Shown: piece after piece, positions 23,743-31,628 of the stretch
Layout of the letters: the number at the start of each line of letters is the position of its first letter
How positions within the stretch are numbered: position 1 is the first letter of the stretch
Assembly (NCBI RefSeq): GCF_001648475.1
Contig: NZ_LXSQ01000021.1
Location: 1 to 64,000 of the forward strand
Length of the DNA stretch: 64,000 nucleotides
Reading direction: 5' to 3'
Origin: Eikenella halliae
GTDB lineage: Bacteria > Pseudomonadota > Gammaproteobacteria > Burkholderiales > Neisseriaceae
Program-made: the position numbers and the translations under genes
Notes under the pieces: generated by a model
What the model was told of the DNA's origin: nothing
Seen by the model: the letters and a program-made list of their open reading frames with translations, nothing else
Database searches by the model: none

Positions 23743-24096
23743 TTACTGGATGCGGGTAACGGATTTTACGTCTACTTCGGTGCGGCGCCATTCTTGGTCG
23801 ATTTCGGCTTCGAGGCGCACTTTGTCGCGCGGGGTAACGTTCAGGCCGCGCCATACGTCGTCGTCGATTTCCACTTCGATGCGGCCGCTGGCATCGCGGA
23901 AGATGTAGTGTTCGTGGCGCACTTGGCGTTCGATGTAGCCTTCTAGGGTAACATAGCTGTCGTCCGGCACGCTGCGCAGGGCGGAAACGCGGGTTACGGC
24001 GTTTTGGGAGGCGGCCGCTTGGCCATTTTCGGAGAAACCGGCGGAAGCGGTGGCAGATACGGCCAACAGGGCGGTGAGGAGCAGGGCGTTTTTCAT
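23743..24096 (-). CDS. YgiW/YdeI-family periplasmic OB-fold protein
   Basis: 117 residues. MKNALLLTALLAVSATASA is a signal peptide. The rest matches the bacterial OB-fold (BOF) family: VSALRSVPDDSYVTLEGYIERQ, HYIFRDASGRIEVEIDDDVW, and VTPRDKVRLEAEIDQEW in the usual order. E. coli relatives are linked to stress tolerance (peroxide, cadmium, acid). Single gene; an uptake sequence lies near 23727, just beyond the stop, in an extended repeat shared with 6336-6440. Confidence 0.88.
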   Translation of the reverse strand: MKNALLLTALLAVSATASAGFSENGQAAASQNAVTRVSALRSVPDDSYVTLEGYIERQVRHEHYIFRDASGRIEVEIDDDVWRGLNVTPRDKVRLEAEIDQEWRRTEVDVKSVTRIQ

Positions 24097-24334
24097 GGTG
24101 TTTTCCTTTATTCAAGATTGGGGGGGGTTAAACACGGCAGGCGGTGCTGCCTGAATCGATGGTTTGCATTATAGGCAGGCAGGCTTAGCGGAAAATTAGG
24201 GAAATCAAAAGAAATGTAAACGTATCGGCATTGTGGGTGTTGGCTTCCGCTTCTGGCGAATCAACAACAGCCGCTACAAGGCGGCAGGTTGGGCTGATGT
24301 TGTACGGTTTTTTAATTCACTGCATCAGCCGAAG

Positions 24335-24715
24335 CTATCCGGGCTGCGGCTTGGCATGCCGTGCCCAAAGTTTCCGCATGATGGGCGTGATGTGAAACTT
24401 GTCATCCATGTCTTCATCAATCAGTGACCAATAGCGCACGAGCGACTGGAAATCCTGCCATTGCTGCTCCAGCAAGGCGCAAACGGTGTGTTCGACTGCC
24501 GGATCGGGAACGGCCTCTGCGGCCAGGTAGTCATCGAATGAGGCAAGGATGAGCCCCATCAAGGCGTGCTGCTCTTGGCGCGAGAAGCCGCCGGTTTGGT
24601 AGGCATGGATGAACTCGGGCAGACGCTCCGGGTTGGCGTTTTCCAGCTCCCAGTCTTGCATATCGGGGTGGCAGGCTAGGCCGAGAAGGCTGCTGAGTTT
24701 TTCGTAGCAGTGCAT
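24335..24715 (-). CDS. Hypothetical cytoplasmic protein
   Basis: 126 residues, helix-rich, acidic (LIDEDMDDKFHITPIMRKLWARH near the end), without signal peptide or membrane segment. Start MHCYEKLSSLLGLACHPD. It resembles in style small accessory or immunity-type proteins, but I recognise no family and no partner toxin nearby. Base composition is close to its neighbours. Confidence 0.6.
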   Translation of the reverse strand: MHCYEKLSSLLGLACHPDMQDWELENANPERLPEFIHAYQTGGFSRQEQHALMGLILASFDDYLAAEAVPDPAVEHTVCALLEQQWQDFQSLVRYWSLIDEDMDDKFHITPIMRKLWARHAKPQPG

Positions 24716-24749
24716 GGTTGGGATGAGTTTGTTATTGGCTGGATGATAA

Positions 24750-24792
24750 AGGCTACCTGAAAATTGCTTGTCGGCATTTTCAGGTAGCCTTT
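24750..24792 (-). terminator. Uptake-sequence hairpin after htpX
   Basis: AGGCTACCTGAA (24750-24761) and complement (24779-24790), with A-run on the left giving T on the minus strand. Confidence 0.7.
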
Positions 24793-24829
24793 TATTGTTT
24801 GGGCTGGCAGAACCCGCTTAACAACCGAT

Positions 24830-25687
24830 TTAATCATTCAGCTGTTGTAGGCGGGCGATGCGGTCGTCGAGGGTGGGGTGGGTGCTGAACAGGGAGCGCA
24901 GGGTGCTGTCGTTGATGCCCATGGCGGCCATTTGGGGCGGCAGGCTGCTTTGGCTGCCTTTGAGCCGTTGCAGGGCGCAGATCATTTTGGGCGCGCCCAC
25001 CAGTTTGGCGGCGCCGGCATCGGCACGGTATTCGCGCTGGCGGCTGAACCACATCACGATGATGCCGGCCAGCCAGCCGAAGACCACTTGCAGCACGATG
25101 CTGACGATGGTTTGGATGGCGTTGCCGCCGCTGTCTTGCTGCCGGTTTTGGCGCAGGGAGGAGGCAATCAGGGAGGCGATGATTTGGGAGAAAAACAGCA
25201 CGAAAGTGTTCACCACGCCTTGAATCAGGGTGAGCGTAACCATATCGCCGTTGCCGACGTGCGCCATTTCGTGCGCGAGCACGGCTTCCACTTCGTCGCG
25301 GTTCATGACCTGCAAAAGGCCGGTGCTCACGGCAACCAGCGAGCTGTTGCGGCTGGCGCCGGTGGCGAAGGCATTGGGCTCGGGCGACTCATAAACGGCC
25401 ACTTCGGGGGGTTGCAGGTTCCATTGTTTGGCTTGGGCTTCCACCACGCGTACGAGCCAATCTTCTGTTTCGTTGCGCGGCTGGCGGATAACATGGGCAC
25501 CCACGGCCTGCTTGGCGCTGCTTTTCGACATGATGAGGGCAATCAGCGAGCCGGAAAAGCCGGTGATGGCGGAGAGCAGCAGCAGGCCGGAGATGTCTTG
25601 CGGATTGAGCCCGAGCAGCCCGAACAGCAGGCGGGCGGCCAGGAGTACGGCCATATTGGTGAGGAGGAAGAGGATTATGCGCTTCAC
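24830..25687 (-). CDS. htpX: Membrane protease HtpX
   Basis: 285 residues, starting at GTG; no ATG is available near the family's N-terminus MKRIILFLLTNMAVLLAARL. HtpX is a zinc endopeptidase of the inner membrane that removes misfolded membrane proteins. Two N-terminal helices, then the metal motif VLAHEMAHVGNGDM with the third ligand in REYRADAGAAKLVG, two further helices (VNTFVLFFSQIIASLIASSL, IVSIVLQVVFGWLAGIIVMW) and the C-terminal LFSTHPTLDDRIARL. Single gene. Confidence 0.96.
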   Translation of the reverse strand: MKRIILFLLTNMAVLLAARLLFGLLGLNPQDISGLLLLSAITGFSGSLIALIMSKSSAKQAVGAHVIRQPRNETEDWLVRVVEAQAKQWNLQPPEVAVYESPEPNAFATGASRNSSLVAVSTGLLQVMNRDEVEAVLAHEMAHVGNGDMVTLTLIQGVVNTFVLFFSQIIASLIASSLRQNRQQDSGGNAIQTIVSIVLQVVFGWLAGIIVMWFSRQREYRADAGAAKLVGAPKMICALQRLKGSQSSLPPQMAAMGINDSTLRSLFSTHPTLDDRIARLQQLND

Positions 25688-25981
25688 GGTATCGGTCTGG
25701 GTGGTTTGGTTTCAGGTAGCCTTCGGGCTTCTGCTTTATGTTTACTACTGGCCGCTGCGGCGTGGTGCTGCTGTGCTGCTTTGGCGGGAATGCTGTTGGG
25801 TGTGCTGTTGGATACGGAGGTTTCTTGGCAAAACTGATTTATTGCTTTTATGCGGTAAAGCTGAGGTTTCAGGTAGCCTTTTATTGCTGCGGCAACCAGG
25901 CAATATATTGCCACAAAATCGCCGTTTTGAGGCTACCTGAAAATCAGTTTCTTGGTTTCTTATCGTTAAATCAACCGCCCA
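25688..25981. other. Intergenic region between the M23 peptidase gene and htpX
   Basis: 294 bases with uptake sequences near 25711, 25868 and 25931; no gene seen. Confidence 0.6.
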
Positions 25982-27292
25982 TCAATCCAGCTGGGCGACG
26001 GTTTTGCCGATGCCGCGCAGTTGGGCGAGTTTTTGTTCCACAGTTTGCTGCTGGCGGCGGAATTCGGCCAGCTCGGCAGTGGTGAGCCGTTTGGCGGGCA
26101 GGGCGACACCGGCAGGGTTGACCGGCACGCCGTTGAGGCGCACTTCGTAGTGCAGGTGCGGGCCGGTGCTGCGGCCGGTGGTGCCGATGAAGCCGATGAT
26201 GTCACCGGCGCGCACGCGCTGGCCGGGGGCGGCATTGGCGGAAAACGCGCTCATGTGGCCGTAGAGCGTTTGCATGCTGTCGCTGTGGCGCAGGATCACG
26301 GTATTGCCGTAGCCGCCTTTGGGGCCGCGGAATTCTACGATGCCGTCGGATGGGGCGTGAATCGGTGTGCCTGCGGGGGCGGCGTAGTCGATGCCGGTGT
26401 GCATGCGCAAATAGCCTAATATCGGGTGGACGCGCACGCCGAAGGGCGAGCTGATGCGGCTGCCCGGCACGGGCTGGGTTTCAAAACCTTTCTTCAGCGG
26501 CTGGCCGTGTTCGTCGTAGTAGCGGCCGTTGCCGTCTTCGCCGAAGTAGTAGGCACGGTAGAGCTTGCCTTGGTGGCTGATTTCTACGGCGAGGATGTCG
26601 CCCATGGAAATTTGCTGGCCGTGAAAGTAGTTTACCTGATAAAGAATGCGCACGGTATCGCCGGCTTCGAGTTTATAGAGATCGAGCCGGTTGCTGAACA
26701 GTTCGCGCAGGGAATCACGGACTTCGGCAGGAATTTCGGCACGCGACATGGCGCCGGCGGTGGTGCCGCTGGAGCGGATGATAACGGATTTGAGCGTGGA
26801 CAGGGTGGTGGTTTTCACATCGTCGGTTTTGGCCTGCCAGCGGTTGCCGGCATAGGCTAAATCAACCAGTTGGGTTTCGCCGTTGTCGTCGTCGTTGAAA
26901 AATTGCACTTGCACGGGGCGGCGCTGGGCATCGAGCCTGAGGCTGACGGTTTGGTCGGGGTGCAGGTGGGGCTGTTTGCCTTCTGAGGCGGCGGCTTGGG
27001 TGATGTCTTGAATTTGCGGGGCGGAAAGGTTGAAGCGTTCCAACACGTTGCGCAGGGAGTCGCCGGGCTGGATGACTTCGTCGCTCCAGTAGCCGGTGGC
27101 CGGGGTTTTGCCTTTGGCGTGTACGGCGGCAAGTTTTTCCACGATGCGTTTGCTCTGCATCGCGCCTTCCGGTTTGGCGGAAGCGGCAGCGATGATGGCA
27201 ATTAAAATGAACACGCCCAGCAGCGCGGCGGCCGCAACAAGGGCGATGCGGGCACGGCGTGGCAGGCGGGAAAATAGGGCGGATGGGGACAC
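25982..27292 (-). CDS. M23-family murein endopeptidase (MepM-like)
   Basis: 436 residues. One N-terminal membrane segment (about 15-38) anchors it in the inner membrane facing the periplasm. Next is a LysM/OapA-like segment (VIQPGDSLRNVLERFNLS), a linker domain, then the LytM catalytic domain from about 300: VHPILGYLRMHTGIDYAAPAGTPI with the zinc His and Asp, TLYGHMSAF, and HLHYEVRLNG with the second zinc site His-x-His. All metal ligands are present, so it should be an active D,D-endopeptidase that opens peptidoglycan cross-links during growth. Confidence 0.93.
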   Translation of the reverse strand: MSPSALFSRLPRRARIALVAAAALLGVFILIAIIAAASAKPEGAMQSKRIVEKLAAVHAKGKTPATGYWSDEVIQPGDSLRNVLERFNLSAPQIQDITQAAASEGKQPHLHPDQTVSLRLDAQRRPVQVQFFNDDDNGETQLVDLAYAGNRWQAKTDDVKTTTLSTLKSVIIRSSGTTAGAMSRAEIPAEVRDSLRELFSNRLDLYKLEAGDTVRILYQVNYFHGQQISMGDILAVEISHQGKLYRAYYFGEDGNGRYYDEHGQPLKKGFETQPVPGSRISSPFGVRVHPILGYLRMHTGIDYAAPAGTPIHAPSDGIVEFRGPKGGYGNTVILRHSDSMQTLYGHMSAFSANAAPGQRVRAGDIIGFIGTTGRSTGPHLHYEVRLNGVPVNPAGVALPAKRLTTAELAEFRRQQQTVEQKLAQLRGIGKTVAQLD

Positions 27293-27465
27293 GGTTTGGC
27301 AGGATGCCGTTGCGGCAAACGAGTCTATCGGAAGCGCGCTATTTTAATGGATAGGCAGGGCAGGGCGGGTGCCGCTTTGCGGTTTTTTACTTGTTATTGA
27401 ACTAGGGTGCGGCTGGAAACCGACACAGGCGCGGCAAACGGCTGGGTTTGATTGGGGATTTTGGC

Positions 27466-27501
27466 TTCAGGTAGCCTGTTCTTGCGTAAAGGCTACCTGA
27501 A
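27466..27501. repeat. Inverted uptake-sequence pair
   Basis: TTCAGGTAGCCT (27466-27477) and AGGCTACCTGAA (27490-27501). Confidence 0.75.
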
Positions 27502-27563
27502 AATATTGTGAACGGTGGGTAGCTGTTGAGCACGGTATCGGCTTATGCGTTTGCTGAATAATT

Positions 27564-27601
27564 TTCAGGTAGCCTTTATCGCTTGTAAAAGGCTACCTGA
27601 A
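27564..27601. repeat. Inverted uptake-sequence pair
   Basis: TTCAGGTAGCCT (27564-27575) and AGGCTACCTGAA (27590-27601), 20 bases before Correia-like element 6. Confidence 0.75.
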
Positions 27602-27621
27602 AACCGGATCAGCGCTTCGTG

Positions 27622-27726
27622 TATAGTGAATTAACAAAAACCAGTACAGCGTTGGCTCGCCTTGCCGTAACGTGTGTACTGTCTGCGGCTAGCCGCCTTG
27701 TCCTGATTTAAATTTAATCCACTATA
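27622..27726 (+). mobile_element. Correia-like element 6 (105 bp), abutting the brkB stop
   Basis: TATAGTGAATTAACAAAAAC left end, TTTAATCCACTATA right end; the left end is of the AACAAAAACC subtype and the right end of the TTTAAATTTAA subtype, so this copy is a hybrid. Its last base is immediately next to the TAA of the YihY gene. Confidence 0.9.
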
Positions 27727-28962
27727 TTAACCATCCTGCTGTTGATTGAGCCGGATAAATTCGGCTATGGTTATATCGGCGGCGGTGATAGCGGGGGTCA
27801 TGATTTGCTGCACGGTGCGGTCGATGGAATCGCTGGTGTGGCTATGGCTGCCATACACGAACAGCCGGAACAAATCGGCCACGCGGATGGCTTCGGGGCT
27901 GGTTTTCAGCATCCAGCGGTTGCGCGGGCTTTGCGCGATGTAGCCGCGTCGGGCGAGTTGTTCCAACAGGTCGCCCAGTTCATCGTAGCCCAGCTGGATG
28001 TGGCGGCGGAACTGTTGGGTTTTCAGGCTCTTGCCTTGGCTTTGTGCCTGGGCGAGCAGGGTGAGGATGCCTAGGGCGTCGTGAAACCGCGTGCCGTGGC
28101 AGCCTTGGCGGCGGAAAGCGTCGCCCTCCCAATAGGAAAGCGAGGCAGCCAGGAGCGCGCCGCTGAGGATGACAATCCAGTTTAAGTTGAGCCACAGCAG
28201 AAACATCGGCACGGCGGCAAAGGCGCCATACACCAACTGATAGTTGTTGAAGTTGGCCACGTACACGCCGAAGCCGCGCCGCAACAGTTCGATAGACACG
28301 GCCGCCAGCGCGGCGCTGATCAGGGCGTGGCGGATGGGTACATAGCGGGCGGGCACGAGCTTATAGAGCAGGCAGAGCATGCTCCAGGTGGCGGTGAGCG
28401 CCACGCCGAACTGTACGGCGGATGCGAGGAGCGGGTAGTGCAGGTAAAACAGGGTGCGCCGCAGAAACACGCCCCACAGCGAGAGCCCGAGCCCGACCAG
28501 CAGGGGGCCGATGCTCAGCAGCGCCCAATACACCAACACGCGGGTTACGATGCTGCGCGGGCGTTTCACCCGCCAGATTTGGTTGAATGTGCGCTCGATG
28601 GTGTGCACCAGCATCAGCGAGGTGATCATCATCATGGTGATGCCGATGGCGGTAAGGCGGCTGGCGTGGTCGCGGAATTGGAAAATGTAGTCGCTCACCG
28701 CCGCCACGCCCGCAGGCATCATGATTGCCGACACCATGTGTTGAAACTGGGCGGAAAAATCGGCAAACACGGGAAAGGCGGATACCACCACCACGACCAC
28801 GGTAAACAGCGGCACCAAGGCCAAGAGTGTGGTAAACGTGAGGCTGGAGGCTACCTGCGGGATGTCCACCTCATTAAAGCGGTCATACAGAAAACGGGCA
28901 AACGCCAGCGTCCGCGAGCGGCGCAGGGGTTCGGGCAGGGAGAATTTGGGCAGTAGGCGCAT
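27727..28962 (-). CDS. YihY/BrkB-family inner-membrane protein
   Basis: 411 residues. Six hydrophobic segments within about 1-270 and a soluble C-terminal part of ~140 residues. The family's core is recognisable: VASSLTFTTLLALVPLFTVV, the TRVLVYWALLSIGPLLVGL segment, KLVPARYVPIRHALISA, VYGAFAAVPMFLLWLNLNW and VILSGALLAASLSY. Formerly called ribonuclease BN by mistake; the real function is unknown. The C-terminal region (ELGDLLEQLARRGYIAQSP) looks like a winged-helix fold. The stop codon is next to a Correia-like element, so the C-terminus may have been altered by that insertion. Confidence 0.9.
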   Translation of the reverse strand: MRLLPKFSLPEPLRRSRTLAFARFLYDRFNEVDIPQVASSLTFTTLLALVPLFTVVVVVVSAFPVFADFSAQFQHMVSAIMMPAGVAAVSDYIFQFRDHASRLTAIGITMMMITSLMLVHTIERTFNQIWRVKRPRSIVTRVLVYWALLSIGPLLVGLGLSLWGVFLRRTLFYLHYPLLASAVQFGVALTATWSMLCLLYKLVPARYVPIRHALISAALAAVSIELLRRGFGVYVANFNNYQLVYGAFAAVPMFLLWLNLNWIVILSGALLAASLSYWEGDAFRRQGCHGTRFHDALGILTLLAQAQSQGKSLKTQQFRRHIQLGYDELGDLLEQLARRGYIAQSPRNRWMLKTSPEAIRVADLFRLFVYGSHSHTSDSIDRTVQQIMTPAITAADITIAEFIRLNQQQDG

Positions 28963-28971
28963 GGTGTGCTG

Positions 28972-29009
28972 GGGCTACCTGAAAAGCTGTTGTGGTTTTC
29001 AGGTAGCCT
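28972..29009. repeat. Uptake-sequence pair upstream of the YihY gene
   Basis: GGGCTACCTGAA (28972-28983, first base variant) and TTCAGGTAGCCT (28998-29009). Confidence 0.7.
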
Positions 29010-29156
29010 GAGTATTTGGTTTAAATGATGCCGGCCGAATGTTTTAAAATAATAGCGTTGCGGGCCAATCGAATCAGTTGGCCTGCCGCATTGTAAAATA
29101 ATGTTATTGAAAAGACAAAACAGCCCTGCCCGGGCAGGGCGGGAGCGAGGCAAACC

Positions 29157-29627
29157 ATGAACATTACCGTATTGGCCGTGGGCAACAAAATGCCCGGTTG
29201 GGTGGACGAAGCCGTGAAGGAATACGCCAAGCGCTTCGGCCGCGACATCAAATACACCTTGAAAGAAATCAAGCCGGAAAAGCGCGGCACGGGCGTGAAT
29301 GCGGCGCAGGGGATGGCGGCGGAAGAAAAACGCATCTTGGAAGCCATGCCGGCCGATGCGTTTTTGGTGGTGTTAGACGAGCGCGGCGTTGCGCCCACTT
29401 CGCAGGAGCTGGCAGGCTACCTGAAAAAATGGCAGCAGAACGGCCTGCATGTTTGTATGGTAATCGGCGGGGCAGACGGGCTCACCGAGCGAATCAAACA
29501 ACAAGCCGGCCTGATGCTGCGCCTCTCCAGCCTCACCCTGCCGCACGGCATGGTGCGTGTGTTGCTCACCGAGCAGCTGTATCGGGCGGTATCAATTCTG
29601 CATAATCATCCGTACCACCGTGAATAA
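29157..29627 (+). CDS. rlmH: 23S rRNA (pseudouridine1915-N3)-methyltransferase
   Basis: 156 residues, the normal RlmH length. A SPOUT methyltransferase that methylates pseudouridine 1915 in helix 69 of 23S rRNA. N-terminal MNITVLAVGNKMPGWVDEAV, EYAKRF, LDERGVAPTSQELAGYL, the knot region VIGGADGLTERIKQQA and the C-terminal LPHGMVRVLLTEQLYRA and NHPYHRE are all conserved positions. An uptake sequence is read in frame as GYLKK. In many genomes it follows rsfS; here it stands alone. Confidence 0.97.
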   Translation: MNITVLAVGNKMPGWVDEAVKEYAKRFGRDIKYTLKEIKPEKRGTGVNAAQGMAAEEKRILEAMPADAFLVVLDERGVAPTSQELAGYLKKWQQNGLHVCMVIGGADGLTERIKQQAGLMLRLSSLTLPHGMVRVLLTEQLYRAVSILHNHPYHRE

Positions 29628-29649
29628 TGGTTTGGCGAAAACCGCACAT

Positions 29650-29783
29650 AAAAAATCGCCCCGACAAAAGCGGGGCGCAAAAGGAACACAAACCACTACC
29701 AAAATTGGACATCCTGCCATCAGGCAGAATGTTGAGACTTGGCGGTTCGGCACAAGGCAGAGCAACCTTGCTTTGCCAAACGT
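29650..29783 (-). ncRNA. Candidate Fur-regulated small RNA (NrrF-like)
   Basis: A complete leftward transcription unit lies in the 438-base gap between rlmH and dnaQ. It has TTGCTA, a 17-base spacer and TATGAT on the minus strand, overlapped by a Fur-box-like sequence, and an intrinsic terminator whose T-run is on the minus strand only. The predicted transcript is about 134 nt, has no long open frame, and contains an internal CTGCC-TGAT-GGCAG hairpin. Size and iron control match NrrF, the Neisseria Fur-repressed sRNA that acts on sdh mRNA, but identity to NrrF is inference; I could not compare sequences. The transcription start is estimated. Confidence 0.62.
29657..29677 (-). terminator. Intrinsic terminator of the leftward small RNA
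   Basis: CGCCCCG and CGGGGCG form a 7-bp GC stem with loop ACAAAAG. On the minus strand it is followed by ATTTTTT; on the plus strand it is followed by CAAAAGG, so it cannot serve rlmH well. Confidence 0.88.
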
Positions 29784-29789
29784 GAATGC

Positions 29790-29818
29790 ATCATACCGAA
29801 AAACAGCCTAATTAGCAA
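29790..29818 (-). promoter_or_regulatory. Sigma-70 promoter of the small RNA
   Basis: -35 TTGCTA (29813-29818), 17-base spacer, -10 TATGAT (29790-29795), read on the minus strand. Confidence 0.65.
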
Positions 29819-29833
29819 ATGATAATTATTTTT
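29815..29833. promoter_or_regulatory. Fur-box-like operator
   Basis: GCAAATGATAATTATTTTT matches the 19-base consensus GATAATGATAATCATTATC at 14 positions by eye and overlaps the -35 of the small-RNA promoter, where Fur-Fe2+ would block RNA polymerase. Confidence 0.6.
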
Positions 29834-30065
29834 ATTATATTAAAATGATGTAATACTTTGTTAATTTATTAGGTTGTGTTTGCTGTAAACCGAAATGAAT
29901 CAATGTAATATAGCTTAAATCTGCCTGCCGATAACGATACTGCCTCGTGCCGCAGGCCCGCGCTAAATCAACGCATCATTGGCGCGACTGCCAATCCTGA
30001 TTCAAAGTTCATCCGCTATGGGGTAAGATGCCGACCGTTTGCCCACATTATAAAGCTCTGCCCTG

Positions 30066-30788
30066 ATGAAACATTTGCGCCAAATCATTCTTGATACCGA
30101 AACCACCGGCTTCTACTACGACCGCGACGACCGCCTCATCGAATTTGCCGGCCTGGAAATGATCGACCGCCGCCTCACCGGCAACTATCTGCATTTATAC
30201 GTCCACCCCGAACGCGACATTCCCGAAGAAGCCGCCAAAGTGCACGGCATCACGCTAGATCAGCTCGAAGGCAAGCCCAAGTTTGCCGAAATCGGGCAGC
30301 AGATTGCCGATTTTATTGCCGGCGCCGAGCTGGTTATCCACAACGCCCCATTCGACGTGGGTTTTCTCAACGCCGAATTCCGCCGTGCCGGCCTGCCGAG
30401 CGTGAAGGAGCTGACGGTTAATGTGGTGGATACGCTGGTGATGGCGCGCGCCCTGTATCCCGGCCAGAAAAACTCGCTGGATGCCTTGTGTACCCGCCTC
30501 GAAGTGGATCGCAGCAAACGCGTATTCCACGGCGCATTGATCGACTGCGAACTGCTGAGCGAAGTCTATCTGGGCATGACCCGCTCACAATTCAGCCTGG
30601 CCGACCAGTTTGCCGAAGAAGAAAGCGCCGAAGCCGACGCGCCCGCCGTGGTGATCGCGCCTACCGAACGCCCGGCGCAACTGAAAGTGCTGGCCGCCAA
30701 TGCCGAGGAAAATGCCGTCCACGAAGCCTATCTGGACGAATTGGACAAAAAAGCCGAAGGCGGCAGCATTTGGCGGAAAACGCCATGA
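30066..30788 (+). CDS. dnaQ: DNA polymerase III epsilon subunit (3'-5' proofreading exonuclease)
   Basis: 240 residues. Exonuclease I motif IILDTETTGF (Asp10, Glu12), motif II LVIHNAPFDVGFLNAEFRR, and motif III with HGALIDCELLSEVYLG (His and Asp). After about residue 185 comes an acidic linker (EEESAEADAPAV) and the C-terminal helix region that contacts the alpha subunit. The start ATG directly follows CTCTGCCCTG and lacks a good ribosome-binding site. Its stop overlaps the ispD start as ATGA, so dnaQ and ispD are coupled, an unusual functional pairing. Confidence 0.95.
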   Translation: MKHLRQIILDTETTGFYYDRDDRLIEFAGLEMIDRRLTGNYLHLYVHPERDIPEEAAKVHGITLDQLEGKPKFAEIGQQIADFIAGAELVIHNAPFDVGFLNAEFRRAGLPSVKELTVNVVDTLVMARALYPGQKNSLDALCTRLEVDRSKRVFHGALIDCELLSEVYLGMTRSQFSLADQFAEEESAEADAPAVVIAPTERPAQLKVLAANAEENAVHEAYLDELDKKAEGGSIWRKTP

Positions 30789-31492
30789 GCCGCTATTTCG
30801 CCCTCGTGCCCGCTGCCGGTGTGGGCAGCCGCTTCGGCGCCGCCCTGCCCAAACAATACGTGCAGATAGCCGGCCACACCGTGCTGGAGCACACCCTGCG
30901 CCGCCTGCTGGACGAGCCGCAGATTGTTCAGGTAGCCGTGGTGTTGGCGCGGGATGATGCGTGGTTTGAACGGGAAGTGAGGCTACCTGAAAACTTGGCC
31001 GCCAAACTGCGAACGCTGTATTGCGGCGGCGAGAGCCGTGCCGAGAGCGTGTTTAACGGGCTGAATTCCCTGCTGAAACACGGCGTGATGCGGCCGGACG
31101 AAAAAATACTGGTGCACGATGCCGCCCGCTGCTGCCTGCCTGCCGAAGCCTTGCGGCGATTGTTGCAAGAAGCGGGGCAGCATCCGGTTGGCGGCATTTT
31201 GGCTTTGCCCGTGGCCGATACCCTTAAGCGCGGCAACGGCGAAAATCATATTGCCGAAACGGTGAGCCGGAGCGGTTTGTGGCAGGCACAAACCCCGCAG
31301 CTTTTTCCCGCCGAGCTGCTGCAACAGGCGCTGGCCGCCGCCAATCCGGCGGAGATTACCGACGAGGCCTCCGCCGTTGAACGGCTGGGTTTGCAACCTT
31401 TGCTGGTGCAGGGCGACAGCCGCAATTTGAAACTGACTTGGCCGGCAGACGAGAGGATTGCAAGGCTGTTGTTGCAAGATGAGGCTACCTGA
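30785..31492 (+). CDS. ispD: 2-C-methyl-D-erythritol 4-phosphate cytidylyltransferase
   Basis: 235 residues from the ATG overlapping the dnaQ stop; the open frame continues upstream inside dnaQ in another frame and is not coding there. IspD makes CDP-ME in the MEP isoprenoid pathway. Motifs: ALVPAAGVGSRFGAALPKQYV (nucleotide site), CGGESRAESVFNGL, ILVHDAARCCL, and WQAQTPQLFPAELL. Three uptake sequences are read in frame (VQVAV, RLPEN and the last codons), the last giving EAT and the TGA stop. Confidence 0.96.
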   Translation: MSRYFALVPAAGVGSRFGAALPKQYVQIAGHTVLEHTLRRLLDEPQIVQVAVVLARDDAWFEREVRLPENLAAKLRTLYCGGESRAESVFNGLNSLLKHGVMRPDEKILVHDAARCCLPAEALRRLLQEAGQHPVGGILALPVADTLKRGNGENHIAETVSRSGLWQAQTPQLFPAELLQQALAAANPAEITDEASAVERLGLQPLLVQGDSRNLKLTWPADERIARLLLQDEAT

Positions 31493-31628
31493 AAAAATTC
31501 AGCCAGCGTGCCAAATAGCAATAGGTTGGTTATAAACACCCAACCTAGTAATAAAATATAATGGAATACAGATAAAATGGTAACGAATTTATCAAGCAAA
31601 ACTTACTGCTTAATAAGTACGCTAGAAT

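Larger units (their letters stand above)
27293..27726. other. 434-base repeat-filled intergenic region
   Basis: Two uptake-sequence pairs (27466-27501 and 27564-27601) and Correia-like element 6 fill most of it. No gene. Confidence 0.75.
29628..30065. other. 438-base gap between rlmH and dnaQ
   Basis: The left half is the small-RNA unit. The right half (about 29815-29930) is markedly AT-rich, unlike the surrounding genes, and holds no reading frame of note. It lacks uptake sequences, unusual for a gap this long in this window. Confidence 0.6.

Noticed and set aside
24260..24325. Possible Correia-like remnant (TACAAGGCGGCAGG, TTTTTTAATTCACT)
   Set aside because: Only two short matches in a diverged context; could be chance.
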